Shown here: positions 25,997 through 34,639 of the stretch, in pieces
Layout: each line of letters opens with the position of its first letter
Position numbering within the stretch: the first letter of the stretch is position 1
Source: Pseudomonas viridiflava
Lineage (GTDB): Bacteria; Pseudomonadota; Gammaproteobacteria; Pseudomonadales; Pseudomonadaceae
DNA length: 64,000 nucleotides
Assembly: GCF_900590755.1 (NCBI RefSeq)
Contig: NZ_UUOC01000023.1
Location: forward strand, 62,001-126,000
Reading direction: 5' to 3'
Program-made: the position numbers and the translations under genes
The notes under the pieces: model-generated
The model's database searches: none
The model's input: the letters and a program-made list of their open reading frames with translations, nothing else
Told to the model about the DNA's origin: nothing

Positions 25997-26968
25997 ATGA
26001 CAAGTCAACTTACTGAAACTGGAAACCTGCCCAAAAGAAGTGGTGAAGTAGCGATCTCGATGGCCAGTGCCATGGACTTGAAACTCTTCAAGGTTTTCAG
26101 AGCTGTGGTTGAAGCAGGAGGTTTCACGGCAGCACAGGCAGAACTCAATATCAGCCTGGCGGCAATCAGCAAACAGATATCGGATCTTGAAATACGCTTG
26201 GGCATGCGGTTATGTACGCGCGGGCGGGAGAAGTTCTGCCTGACAGAACAAGGCAAGATTATTTATGACGCCAGCCTTGATCTGTTTGGGGCGCTGGATA
26301 ACTTTCGTGATCGCCTGGGTAATGTGCGCGGCGAACTGCTCGGTGATCTGAACATCGCGGTGATTGATAACACCGTTTCAGACCCGGATTCGCCATTGGT
26401 CGAAGCGCTGAAAGCCTTGCAATCAAAGGCGCCCAAGGCGAAGGTGCGGCTCAGTGTGGCGTCCTTGGACGAGATCGAACAGGGCCTCGTCAAGGGCCGT
26501 TTTGCTGTGGGTATTGTGCCGGTATATAGCGGCAAAGATGACTTCCAGGTGATGCCATTGTATGACGAAGTGTCGGAGCTTTATTGCTCGGCCAATCACC
26601 CGTTTTTCTCCCTGAAGGATGAAGATATTGATGAGCAATGCCTGGCCAAGGCAGAGTTTGTCGAGCACGGCTATGCCGTCAACATTGAAAGGCCCAAGCA
26701 GTTGGGGATACGTAACGTAACGGCTGTGGCCACCCAGGTAGAGGCAGTGGCTATTCTGCTGAAAACGGGTCGCTATCTCGGTTACTTGCCAGCTCACTGG
26801 GCGAAAAGTTACGTCGAGCGCGGCGAGATGCGCTCCGTAAAAGGGCATGTTTTTGCCATAGCCACGCCGGTTAAATTGTTGTACAGGCAGCAGGTGCCTC
26901 GTAACCCGTTACTGGATGTTTTCCTGAAAATAATGCAGGAAAGTTCCGGCGCTAATAACCAGAGTTAA
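25997..26968 (+). CDS. LysR-family transcriptional regulator (divergent from the lyase operon)
   Basis: A 323-residue LysR regulator with the winged helix-turn-helix near residues 26-85 (KLFKVFRAVVEAGGFTAAQ, then LAAISKQISDLEIRLG) and an effector domain after it. An N-terminal extension of about 25 residues precedes the usual start, and internal ATGs at 26060 and 26072 are possible. Codon use is less GC-rich than the neighbours, especially at the 5-prime end. The 155-base gap to the divergent argH-like gene should contain both promoters; a TTGAATCGATCAA inverted repeat at 25939-25951 is a possible operator. It probably controls the uptake/catabolic operon. Confidence 0.88.
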   Translation: MTSQLTETGNLPKRSGEVAISMASAMDLKLFKVFRAVVEAGGFTAAQAELNISLAAISKQISDLEIRLGMRLCTRGREKFCLTEQGKIIYDASLDLFGALDNFRDRLGNVRGELLGDLNIAVIDNTVSDPDSPLVEALKALQSKAPKAKVRLSVASLDEIEQGLVKGRFAVGIVPVYSGKDDFQVMPLYDEVSELYCSANHPFFSLKDEDIDEQCLAKAEFVEHGYAVNIERPKQLGIRNVTAVATQVEAVAILLKTGRYLGYLPAHWAKSYVERGEMRSVKGHVFAIATPVKLLYRQQVPRNPLLDVFLKIMQESSGANNQS

Positions 26969-27041
26969 TAAGCCGTTAATAAATGCACGGCGGCGGTGCG
27001 TGTTACGGAAATACACCGAATAAGTGCACCTTGTTTGCACA

Positions 27042-28013
27042 TCAGGGTACGGATTGCCCATCGCTGGACGCTTCGCGCAAGCGTTGCAGGAACACCGACT
27101 CGGCTTTGGTCAGCCGCTGCTCCAGGTTCCACAGCAGGTTGATATCCACCGCGCCCACACCTTCCTCCGGCGGTAGACGCCACAGCCGCCCGGCGCGTAA
27201 TTCGCTCTGGCAGATGTGTTGCGGCAGGCAAGCGATGCCAAAGCCCGCCAGCACCAGGCGCAGCACCTCCTGGGTATTGGCCGACGAAGCGACGATCTGC
27301 CCATTGAGCTTGTGCAAGTCACGGTATTCGGCCAGCGACGACAGCGTGCCGCCCAGCAGGTCGCCGGTGAAGATAATCAGCTGTTGATCGCGAAGGTCAG
27401 CCAGGGTCAAGTCATCGCGCCCATATAAAGGATGCTGGTCGCTGCAATAGAAGGCGTATTCCTCATGGGTCAGGCATTGCTGGCCCAGCCAGCCGGGTGT
27501 CGTGCGATTGACCGCCAGACCGAAGCTCGCGGTTTTCTGGGACAGTGCGCTGAGGATCGCTTCACTCGATTGCACGTCGATTTCCAGGGTGATGCCGGGG
27601 TAGTCTCGATGCAGTTGAGCGAGAAACTTGTCGTAGGCTTCGCACCGAATGCCGCTGACCGTGAGCATGCGAACCTTGCCGACCACCTGATCCGAGCTGC
27701 GCTCCAGCGCCGCGTCCAGCTGAGTGAAATGCCCTTGCACCTCTGCCGCCACGCGCAAGGTTTCGATGCCCGACTGGGTCAGTAGGAAGCGCGGCCCGCG
27801 ACGTTCGATCAAGGCGGCGCCCAGTTGCTCTTCCAGGCGCTTGATGGCCTGGCTCACCGCCGGTTGGGAGAGATGCAGGCGAGCAGCCGCGCGGCTGATG
27901 CTCAGTTCCTGGGCGACGACCTGAAAGGTGCGCAGCAGGTTCCAGTCCAGCCGTTCGCCCAAGGGCCTGGAAGACGCGCGGGAGACGGCTATCGGGCTTG
28001 TTGATTGAGTCAC
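27042..28013 (-). CDS. LysR-family transcriptional regulator
   Basis: A 323-residue LysR protein: helix-turn-helix at about residues 24-83 (WNLLRTFQVVAQELSISRA, then LSQPAVSQAIKRLEEQLG) and a substrate-binding-like effector domain. It is divergent from the class II aldolase/2-hydroxyacid dehydrogenase pair 142 bases away, the standard arrangement for a local activator. The inducer is unknown, probably an organic acid handled by those enzymes. Confidence 0.9.
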   Translation of the reverse strand: MTQSTSPIAVSRASSRPLGERLDWNLLRTFQVVAQELSISRAAARLHLSQPAVSQAIKRLEEQLGAALIERRGPRFLLTQSGIETLRVAAEVQGHFTQLDAALERSSDQVVGKVRMLTVSGIRCEAYDKFLAQLHRDYPGITLEIDVQSSEAILSALSQKTASFGLAVNRTTPGWLGQQCLTHEEYAFYCSDQHPLYGRDDLTLADLRDQQLIIFTGDLLGGTLSSLAEYRDLHKLNGQIVASSANTQEVLRLVLAGFGIACLPQHICQSELRAGRLWRLPPEEGVGAVDINLLWNLEQRLTKAESVFLQRLREASSDGQSVP

Positions 28014-28155
28014 TGCACAGCCTTTATTGGTGAAAAAAATAATGAATATAAGTAATGGCGAATTGAACTGCTTCGCCCTTTGCTCTTAAAAAGGCTGCAT
28101 GAAACACGCCATCGTCTTTTTTGATGGAACGCATATTTTTTTGATGGAAAGCAGA

Positions 28156-28932
28156 ATGTCCCAATCCGGGCGCTTCAACCCGCTACCACCAGAGATGTCC
28201 GAGACCGAGCGCAACGCCCGTTGCGAACTCGCCGCGCTCTATCGTCTGCTGGCTCATTTTCGTATGACCGATTTGATCGATACGCATATTTCCATGCGTC
28301 TGCCGGGTGATGCCGGGTACTTTCTGATCAACCGCTACGGCACCCTGTTCGAGCGCATGAGCGCCAGCACGCTGGTCAAGATCGACGGTCAGGGCAATGT
28401 TGTCGACGAGTTCTACCCGAACCATCGCGTCAATCGTGCCGGCTTCGTCATTCATTCGGCGATTCATGCTGCGCGCCCTGATGCTCACTGCGTTATCCAT
28501 ACTCACACTGCGGCGGGGATGGCGGTCGCGGCGCAACGTGCAGGTCTGTTGCCGCTGAGCCAGCACGCGCTGAAGTTTTACAACCGTCTGAGCTATCACA
28601 CTTACGAGGGCATCGCCCTGGATGTGGCCGAGCGCGAGCGTCTGGTGGCTGACCTGGGCACCACCAGTGCGATGATTCTGCGCAACCATGGCTTGTTGGT
28701 CGCAGGCAGTTCGGCGGCTGAAGCGTTCTCCAATATCTACTTTCTGGAGCGTGCCTGTCAGGCGCAGGTTCAGGCCATGGCGGGCGGCGCCGAGTTGGTA
28801 CAGCCCGATCCGCAAGTGTGCGAGCACACCGCGCAGCAGTTCGAAGCGGACGACAGCGACGGCATTACCGAGCTGGCCTGGGAAGCGGCCCTTGAACTCA
28901 TCGCCAGTCAGCGCGACGAGTACTGCTCATGA
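28156..28932 (+). CDS. Class II aldolase/adducin family protein
   Basis: A 258-residue protein of the aldolase II/adducin fold. The zinc-binding pair is visible in CVIHTHTAAGMA and the third histidine in ILRNHGLLV. The frame is open from 28099, but the ATG at 28156 preceded by GGAAAGCAG is the best start; 28144 is the alternative. It overlaps the next gene by four bases. Family members cleave sugar-phosphate-like or hydroxy-acid substrates or decarboxylate them; the exact substrate is not deducible. The neighbouring dehydrogenase and porin suggest an imported hydroxy acid. Confidence 0.85.
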   Translation: MSQSGRFNPLPPEMSETERNARCELAALYRLLAHFRMTDLIDTHISMRLPGDAGYFLINRYGTLFERMSASTLVKIDGQGNVVDEFYPNHRVNRAGFVIHSAIHAARPDAHCVIHTHTAAGMAVAAQRAGLLPLSQHALKFYNRLSYHTYEGIALDVAERERLVADLGTTSAMILRNHGLLVAGSSAAEAFSNIYFLERACQAQVQAMAGGAELVQPDPQVCEHTAQQFEADDSDGITELAWEAALELIASQRDEYCS

Positions 28933-29855
28933 AGCCTCTGGTTCTGCTCGGCACCGGCGGTGGCCTTGGCCGCGTTCGTGAAAACCTGTTGGCCCTCGAC
29001 CCGTCCCTGACGATTCTGCGACCAGGCGATGCCGGTGCGCAAAGCGCCGAGGTTGCCCTGTGCTGGAATCCTGCGCCGGGCGATCTGGGTCAATTTCCTG
29101 ATTTGCGCCTGATTCATTCCATCGCTGCCGGTGCGGACCAGATCTTCAAGGATTTGAGCCGTCCGTTGGACGTTCCAGTCTGTCGCATCATTGATCCGGA
29201 CCACCGTCTGGGCATGGTCGAGTACGTGCTTTGGGGTGTTTTGCACTACCACCGTGGTCTGGACCAGATGCTGAAAAACCAGGCGCAGGTGGTTTGGGAG
29301 CGTCCGGAGCAGCGTTCTGCCAAGCAAACCCGAATCGGCGTTATGGGCCTGGGTGAACTGGGACGCGCCGTTGCGGTGCAACTGGCAGGGCTAGGTTTCG
29401 ATACGCGGGGCTGGGCGCGGCGTCCACAGCAGATTGAAGGCGTAAAAACCTTTCAAATGGCTGAATTTCATGAATTTTTGGACGGATTAGACATTCTGGT
29501 CTGTTTATTGCCTCTCACTATTGAAACAGTCGGAATTCTCGGCAACGAGACCTTCGCGAAGATGGCCCGCGGCTCAGTACTGATCAATTGTGGTCGCGGA
29601 GAACACCTGCAACGTGATGATCTTTTCAGCGCGTTGCAGAGTGGTCAATTACGGGGCGCCTTGCTGGATGTGTTCGAGCAGGAGCCGCTACCGGTTGACG
29701 ATACCTTCTGGCGTCATCCGCAAATCACCGTGACACCGCACATTGCTTCATCCGCTTCCTACGAAGTGATAGCGCAACAGATTCTGGACAACCTGAGACG
29801 CCTTGATGCGGATACACCCTTGGCCAATCAGGTGAATACAGAACAGGGTTACTAA
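28929..29855 (+). CDS. D-2-hydroxyacid dehydrogenase, GhrA-like
   Basis: A 308-residue NAD(P)-dependent 2-hydroxyacid dehydrogenase. The nucleotide-binding turn is GVMGLGELGRAVAVQL near residue 138, with LINCGRGEHL carrying the conserved Arg, LDVFEQEPLP carrying the Glu and VTPHIAS carrying the catalytic His. Glyoxylate/hydroxypyruvate reductase A has this layout. It starts inside the stop of the aldolase gene (ATGA overlap), so the two enzymes are co-translated and probably act on one pathway intermediate. Confidence 0.88.
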   Translation: MKPLVLLGTGGGLGRVRENLLALDPSLTILRPGDAGAQSAEVALCWNPAPGDLGQFPDLRLIHSIAAGADQIFKDLSRPLDVPVCRIIDPDHRLGMVEYVLWGVLHYHRGLDQMLKNQAQVVWERPEQRSAKQTRIGVMGLGELGRAVAVQLAGLGFDTRGWARRPQQIEGVKTFQMAEFHEFLDGLDILVCLLPLTIETVGILGNETFAKMARGSVLINCGRGEHLQRDDLFSALQSGQLRGALLDVFEQEPLPVDDTFWRHPQITVTPHIASSASYEVIAQQILDNLRRLDADTPLANQVNTEQGY

Positions 29856-29887
29856 GGAGAGTGGGTTACATGCCGGGCCTGCGTTGA

Positions 29888-29909
29888 GGTTTCTTGGGGA
29901 GAAGAAACC
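29888..29909 (+). promoter_or_regulatory. Hairpin between the dehydrogenase and porin genes
   Basis: A perfect 8-bp stem GGTTTCTT/AAGAAACC with loop GGGGAG, 33 bases after the dehydrogenase stop. Without a T tract it is not a standard terminator; it may stabilise mRNA or bind a regulator. The rest of the 200-base gap should hold the porin promoter. Confidence 0.5.
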
Positions 29910-30054
29910 GGGGCCGGTATTGGGTTGGTGCGTTGCCTATAAGAAATGCCATCGCGAATGTATTGGCAAGAGAAACACTTTTTAGATCTGCCAATAAATG
30001 TTCCCGACGCCCAACGAAGGTGGCGGGATGCGATAACCAACGGAGCAGCTTTAA

Positions 30055-31302
30055 ATGAATCTGAACACATTGAGCGTCATTGCAATGGCAGTGGCGGCAA
30101 GTATCGCTACGCCTGTTTTCGCTGAATCCCAAGACGAAGCCAAGGGTTTTGTTGAAGGCGCCAAGTTGAACGTCAAGGCGCGCAACATGTACATGAACCG
30201 TGACAACCGTGTTAAAGGCGCGGCACAAAGTTACGGCGAAGAGTGGGCTCAGGGTTTCATCGGCAGCTTCGAATCGGGCTTCACCCAAGGCACGATCGGT
30301 TTTGGTGTTGACGCTCTGGGCCTGTATGGCATGAAGCTGGACACCGGTCGCGGCCGTGATGGCGGTGGCACTGGTCTGCTGGAAATGGATTCTCGCGGCG
30401 ATAAAGACGGCTACGGTTATGTTGGCGGCGCGATCAAAATGCGCGTCTCTAAAACGGTTCTGAAGTTTGGCGACCAAATCGTCAACAACCCGGTCTTCGC
30501 AACTTCCGACAGCCGCTTGCTGCCAGAAACTGCTCAAGGTCTGTTGATCACCAGCAATGAAATCGACAAGTTGACCCTGCAAGGCGGTCACTTCACCGCA
30601 CTGAAAAGCCGTAACTCGAGCAACCACGACAGTGGTGGTCTTGATGTCATCAACTTCGGCGGCGGTCTGTATAAATTCAACAGTAATTTGTCCACCAGTG
30701 CTTACTACTCGAACGTTGAAGATGTATGGCGCAAATACTACGCCAGCCTGACTTATGCGTTGGCGTTGACGCCAAAAGACGTGATCAAGTTTGACTTCAA
30801 CGGTTACGACACCAAGAGCATCGGCGACGAAGAAAAAGGCGTCTACGACAACACCATCTGGAGCGCCACTGCGGCCTACACCCTCGGCGCGCATACCTTT
30901 CTGGTGGGTCGTCAAGTGGTTAACGGTACCGGTAGCTACGCCTACGGCGTTGACGGTAACAGCACCATCTTCGTGGGTAACTCGGTTCAGTACTCCGACT
31001 TCAACAACGCCAACGAGAAGTCCTGGCAGGCGCGTTACGACCTGAACATGGCCACCTACGGCGTTCCAGGTCTGAGCTTCATGACCCGTTACATCAAAGG
31101 TAGCGATGCAACCAACGCCACCCGTGATGACATCAACTCGTGGGAACGCGATATCGAAGCCAAATACGTATTCCAGTCCGGTCCAGCCAAAGACCTGAGC
31201 CTGCGCGTACGTAATGCGACCTATCGCAGCGGTGCTTCTGACTTCAACGTTAAAGTCGACGACACCCGTCTGATCATCGAATACCCGATCAGCATCTTGT
31301 AA
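30055..31302 (+). CDS. OprD-family outer-membrane porin
   Basis: A 415-residue outer-membrane protein with signal peptide (residues 1-23, ending VFA) and the OprD-family start FVEGAKLNVKARNMYMNRD. Repeated beta-strand patterns and a terminal hydrophobic strand follow. Ribosome binding site CGGAGCAGC. OprD-family porins pass amino acids (OccD) or carboxylates such as vanillate, benzoate and citrate (OccK). The neighbouring hydroxy-acid enzymes favour a carboxylate channel, which is inference. Its own terminator follows. Confidence 0.93.
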   Translation: MNLNTLSVIAMAVAASIATPVFAESQDEAKGFVEGAKLNVKARNMYMNRDNRVKGAAQSYGEEWAQGFIGSFESGFTQGTIGFGVDALGLYGMKLDTGRGRDGGGTGLLEMDSRGDKDGYGYVGGAIKMRVSKTVLKFGDQIVNNPVFATSDSRLLPETAQGLLITSNEIDKLTLQGGHFTALKSRNSSNHDSGGLDVINFGGGLYKFNSNLSTSAYYSNVEDVWRKYYASLTYALALTPKDVIKFDFNGYDTKSIGDEEKGVYDNTIWSATAAYTLGAHTFLVGRQVVNGTGSYAYGVDGNSTIFVGNSVQYSDFNNANEKSWQARYDLNMATYGVPGLSFMTRYIKGSDATNATRDDINSWERDIEAKYVFQSGPAKDLSLRVRNATYRSGASDFNVKVDDTRLIIEYPISIL

Positions 31303-31329
31303 GACCTTTCGATTCCCCATCGAAATCAG

Positions 31330-31362
31330 CCCGCCCCGGATCATCCCCGGGGCGGGTTTTTT
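31330..31362 (+). terminator. Intrinsic terminator of the porin gene
   Basis: A 10-bp GC-rich stem CCCGCCCCGG/CCGGGGCGGG followed by six T residues, 28 bases after the porin stop. Confidence 0.92.
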
Positions 31363-31373
31363 GTGCCCGGCCT

Positions 31374-31714
31374 TCAAGCAAACACAAAATACTTGCGCAC
31401 GGTTTCCACCACTTCCCACGTCCCTTTCATCCCCGGCTCGACCACGAAGATGTCACCAGCACGCAGGTGAATCGGGTCCATGCCGTCCGGGGTGATGATG
31501 CAGTAGCCTTCCTGTGGCAGTACTCCCACTTCACGTAATCAACCCGCCACTTGCCCGGTGTGCAGATCCAGGTGCCCATGATCTTGCTGCCGTCTTCTGA
31601 GGTGTAGGCGTTGAGGTTGACGGTGTGCGGGTCGCCTTCCAGCTTTTCCCATTTACAGGCGTCAAGCACCGGCAACGGGTGGGTATCGCGCAGAACGGTA
31701 ATCGGCGTAGACAT
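31374..31714 (-). pseudogene. Cupin-domain protein gene broken by a frameshift
   Basis: The first 65 or so codons encode a typical small cupin protein (MSTPITVLRDTHPLPVLD at the start, KWRVDYVKWEYCH in the barrel). After that the frame runs on in nonsense to 31427. The family-like C terminus (EGYCIITPDGMDPIHLRAG, then VEPGMKGTWEV) continues in another frame and stops at 31374. Compared with the family pattern CHFQEGYC, about four bases appear to be missing near 31518. Either the gene is inactive or the sequence has an error at this spot. The normal role of such 113-residue cupins is unknown to me. Confidence 0.8.
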
Positions 31715-31828
31715 GACAGCTCCAGATGAGTGCGCGCAATTCGCGTGCCGCTACATTAGGGCGGTTGGCGGAGTGCTAGTTGTCTGGAGTCGACATGGGG
31801 GTGTCCAGAAGCGGTGTGAATACCCATC

Positions 31829-31902
31829 TGTAGGAGCTGCCGAAGGCTGCGAAGGCTATTTGTCTGACCTGAACTGCTTCGCAGCCTTCGGCAGCTCCTA
31901 CA
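31829..31902. repeat. REP/BIME inverted pair (GGAGCTGCCGAAGGCTGCGAA type)
   Basis: A facing pair between the cupin pseudogene and the LysR gene. Confidence 0.9.
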
Positions 31903-31914
31903 GGGGAATCGGCA

Positions 31915-32796
31915 TTATCCGCTCAACACCTCCAACAGGACCTGCGCGTACCCCGGCAAAGCATCGAAATCCAATGCGCACAATAACAATTGCCGATCCG
32001 CCCAGGCATCACTCAGCGGAATGCTTTTGAATCGGGCGTTTGCCTGCCAGCGGTCAACCGCCGCCTGAGGCACGATGCTTAAGCCTGCGCCGTGGCTGAC
32101 CATTCTGATCGCCGCATCGAAGCCCTCCGCACGCACCCGGATACGCAGTCGTTTGCCAACATGCAGTGCCTGTTCTTCAAGGTAAATGCCCAGGGCGCTG
32201 TTGACCGACAAACCGACAAACTCGTAGTCCAGGGTCTGGCTGAAGCGCACGTTTTTTTCCGTATGCAGCGGATGATCCAATGGCATGACCAGTGCCAATG
32301 GATCTGCCCGAAAGGGGCGAGTCTGCAGGTCGCTGGCATCGACCGCGTCGGAAATAATCCCGATTTCTGCCGTCCCGTTGCGAATGGCATGCAGGATCCG
32401 CAGGCTGGGTTGTTCTTCGACATCAATGTCAGTGTTGGGATGATTGACCAGAAAATCTGCCAGCAACTCCGGCAAGTGCTCGCTCAGGGTGGAGCTGTTG
32501 CAAAGCAGTCGCACTCGACCCTTGAAGCCTTTGCTGTAGTCAGTCAGGTCAAATTGCATGCGCTCGACTTGTTGCAGGATCAGCCGCGCATGCTGCGCCA
32601 ATGCCTTGCCCGCAGGGGTTGGCGTGACCCCACGACGGCCGCGCTCCAGCAGCGCCAGGTTCAACGAACTCTCCAACCCGCGTATTCGTGCGCTGGCCGA
32701 TGCCAGTGACAAATGGCTGCGCGCTGCGCCAGCGGTGATGTTGCCGGTTTCCAGAGTGTTCAAAAACAGGCGTAGGTCGGTGAGGTCGAAGTGCAT
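31915..32796 (-). CDS. LysR-family transcriptional regulator
   Basis: A 293-residue LysR protein with helix-turn-helix at residues 3-60 (LRLFLNTLETGNITAGA, then LSLASASARIRGLESSLN) and a C-terminal effector domain. It is divergent from the TauE-type exporter gene about 200 bases away, which is its likely target. The gap between them holds a REP pair. Confidence 0.88.
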   Translation of the reverse strand: MHFDLTDLRLFLNTLETGNITAGAARSHLSLASASARIRGLESSLNLALLERGRRGVTPTPAGKALAQHARLILQQVERMQFDLTDYSKGFKGRVRLLCNSSTLSEHLPELLADFLVNHPNTDIDVEEQPSLRILHAIRNGTAEIGIISDAVDASDLQTRPFRADPLALVMPLDHPLHTEKNVRFSQTLDYEFVGLSVNSALGIYLEEQALHVGKRLRIRVRAEGFDAAIRMVSHGAGLSIVPQAAVDRWQANARFKSIPLSDAWADRQLLLCALDFDALPGYAQVLLEVLSG

Positions 32797-32819
32797 GGTG
32801 GGCTCCAGGAAGGAATCTC

Positions 32820-32907
32820 TGTAGGAGTGAGCTTGCTCGCGATGGCGTCAGGTCAGACGAAGATTTGTCGATGATTAAACCGAATCGCGAGCAAGCTCAC
32901 TCCTACA
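32820..32907. repeat. REP/BIME inverted pair (GGAGTGAGCTTGCTCGCGA type)
   Basis: A facing pair placed in the divergent region between LysR and TauE-type genes, an unusual location because it separates the regulator from its presumed target promoter. Confidence 0.9.
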
Positions 32908-33004
32908 GGGGACGCCTATCGCCATACTGGCTACGTTTCTAACAGAGGCTGCATCAGTATATGACGCATTTCCACCATCGATGTCCTGCTTCAAAATCCC
33001 GCCC

Positions 33005-33766
33005 ATGAACGACATTATCGAACACTACCAAACCCTCGGCTGGGCCTTGTCCTCTTTGGTCATGGGTACATTTCTGCTGGCTGGCACGGTCAAGGGTGTG
33101 ATCGGTCTCGGGCTGCCCACGGTGGCCATGGGGTTGTTGGGGCTGGCTATGTTTCCGGCGCAGGCAGCGGCGTTGTTGATCATCCCGTCGACGGTCACCA
33201 ATCTCTGGCAACTGGCGGTCGGCGGGCATTTGCAGCCTTTGATCAAGCGCTTGTGGCCAATGCTGTTGATGGTGGCGGTAGGGAGTGGATTGGGTGCTGT
33301 CGGGCTGAGGATGAGCGGTAGCCACGGCATGACCCGGGCGCTGGGCGCGGCGTTGTTGCTGTATGCATTAACCGGGTTGTTCATGCCCACGTTGCGTGTG
33401 CCGCCGCGACACGAAGTCTGGCTGGGGCCGGTCTGTGGGTTGATCACCGGTGTTATCACTTCAGCCACTGGCGTATTCGTGATCCCTGCGGTGCCTTATC
33501 TGCAAGCGCTGGGGCTGGAGCGCAATCAACTGGTTCAGGCGCTGGGTTTGTCGTTCACCGTGTCGACCCTGGCTCTGGCAGGTGCGCTGTTCTGGAATGA
33601 CGCACTGGGCAGCGGTGAGCTGGGCGCGTCGTTGGTGGCGCTGATCCCGGCGTTGCTCGGCATGTGGCTGGGGCAGTGGCTGCGTCAGCGAATCAGCGCG
33701 CAGACCTTCAAACGAGTGTTTTTCATTGGCATGGGCGCGCTGGGACTGCACCTGATGCTCGGTTAA
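33005..33766 (+). CDS. TauE/SafE-family sulfite/organosulfonate-type exporter
   Basis: A 253-residue membrane protein with about eight helices and the duplicated glycine-rich half typical of TauE/SafE (LAGTVKGVIGLGLPTVAMGL in the first half, ITGVITSATGVFVIPAVPYL in the second). Family members move sulfite, sulfonates or other small anions, and many are uncharacterised. The ATG at 33005 is preferred because it directly precedes the first helix; an in-frame ATG at 32981 is possible and neither has a clear ribosome binding site. The divergent LysR gene may control it. Confidence 0.85.
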   Translation: MNDIIEHYQTLGWALSSLVMGTFLLAGTVKGVIGLGLPTVAMGLLGLAMFPAQAAALLIIPSTVTNLWQLAVGGHLQPLIKRLWPMLLMVAVGSGLGAVGLRMSGSHGMTRALGAALLLYALTGLFMPTLRVPPRHEVWLGPVCGLITGVITSATGVFVIPAVPYLQALGLERNQLVQALGLSFTVSTLALAGALFWNDALGSGELGASLVALIPALLGMWLGQWLRQRISAQTFKRVFFIGMGALGLHLMLG

Positions 33767-33911
33767 CAATGGCCTGAGGATTCGTGACGTCAAGGCAAAG
33801 GTCATTTTCTCCCGGGCCGCTTATTCTCGGCCTTGGCACTCTGTATCGTTCGCCCATCAAATTTAATGCGCCTCCTTCTACCTGGCGCTTTCCACCTTGA
33901 TGGGGAACGAC

Positions 33912-34496
33912 ATGAAAAAAATTCTACTCTTGAACGGCGGCAAACAGTTCGCCCATTCCGCTGGCCGCTACAACACCACGTTGCATGAAGCGGCTGTGGC
34001 CTTTCTGGATCACTCAGGTTTCGACGTCAAAGAGACCTTCATCGACGGCGGCTACGACATTGCCGAAGAGGTGCAGAAGTATCTCTGGGCTGACGTGATC
34101 ATCTATCAAATGCCCGGCTGGTGGATGGGTGCGCCTTGGACGGTCAAGAAGTACATCGACGAAGTGTTCACCGAAGGTCATGGTTCGCTCTACGCAAACG
34201 ACGGTCGCACCCGTTCCGATGCCTCGCAGAAGTACGGCAGCGGCGGTTTGCTCAAGGGCAAGCAATACATGATTGCCGCCACCTGGAACGCGCCGCAGCA
34301 AGCTTTCGAAGATCCGACTGATTTCTTTGAGGGCAAGGGCGTGGACGCGGTGTACTTCCCGTTCCACAAGGCCAACGAATTCCTCGACATGACTGCGCTG
34401 CCGACCTTCCTCTCGGTGGACGTCATGAAAGTGCCGAACATCGAAGGCGACGTTAAGCGCTATGAAGCGCATTTGGCGCAAGTCTTCGCCCTCTGA
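33912..34496 (+). CDS. mdaB: NADPH:quinone reductase MdaB-like flavodoxin-fold protein
   Basis: A 194-residue flavodoxin-fold protein. KILLLNGGKQFAHSAGRYN and IIYQMPGWWMGAPWTVKKYI match the MdaB (modulator of drug activity B) family, which reduces quinones by two electrons with FAD/NADPH and protects against oxidative stress. The start at 33912 has ribosome binding site GGGGAACGAC. The LysR gene following on the same strand is a likely regulator. Confidence 0.87.
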   Translation: MKKILLLNGGKQFAHSAGRYNTTLHEAAVAFLDHSGFDVKETFIDGGYDIAEEVQKYLWADVIIYQMPGWWMGAPWTVKKYIDEVFTEGHGSLYANDGRTRSDASQKYGSGGLLKGKQYMIAATWNAPQQAFEDPTDFFEGKGVDAVYFPFHKANEFLDMTALPTFLSVDVMKVPNIEGDVKRYEAHLAQVFAL

Positions 34497-34499
34497 TTC

Positions 34500-34571
34500 T
34501 GTAGGAGCTGCCGAAGGCTGCGAAAGCGGTGTGTCAGGAAAACCGATTCGCAGCCTTCGGCAGCTCCTACA
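34500..34571. repeat. REP/BIME inverted pair (GGAGCTGCCGAAGGCTGCGAA type)
   Basis: A facing pair immediately after the mdaB stop codon and before the LysR gene. Confidence 0.9.
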
Positions 34572-34639
34572 GTAGTTGTGTTGATCTTTCCTGCTCAAAA
34601 TAGCGCTAATATCCAGCCTGTTTTGAGCGGAGAGCAAAG

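Noticed and set aside
29866..31419. 517-codon minus-strand open frame opposite the OprD porin
   Set aside because: It includes the porin terminator and lies antisense to a typical porin with signal peptide.
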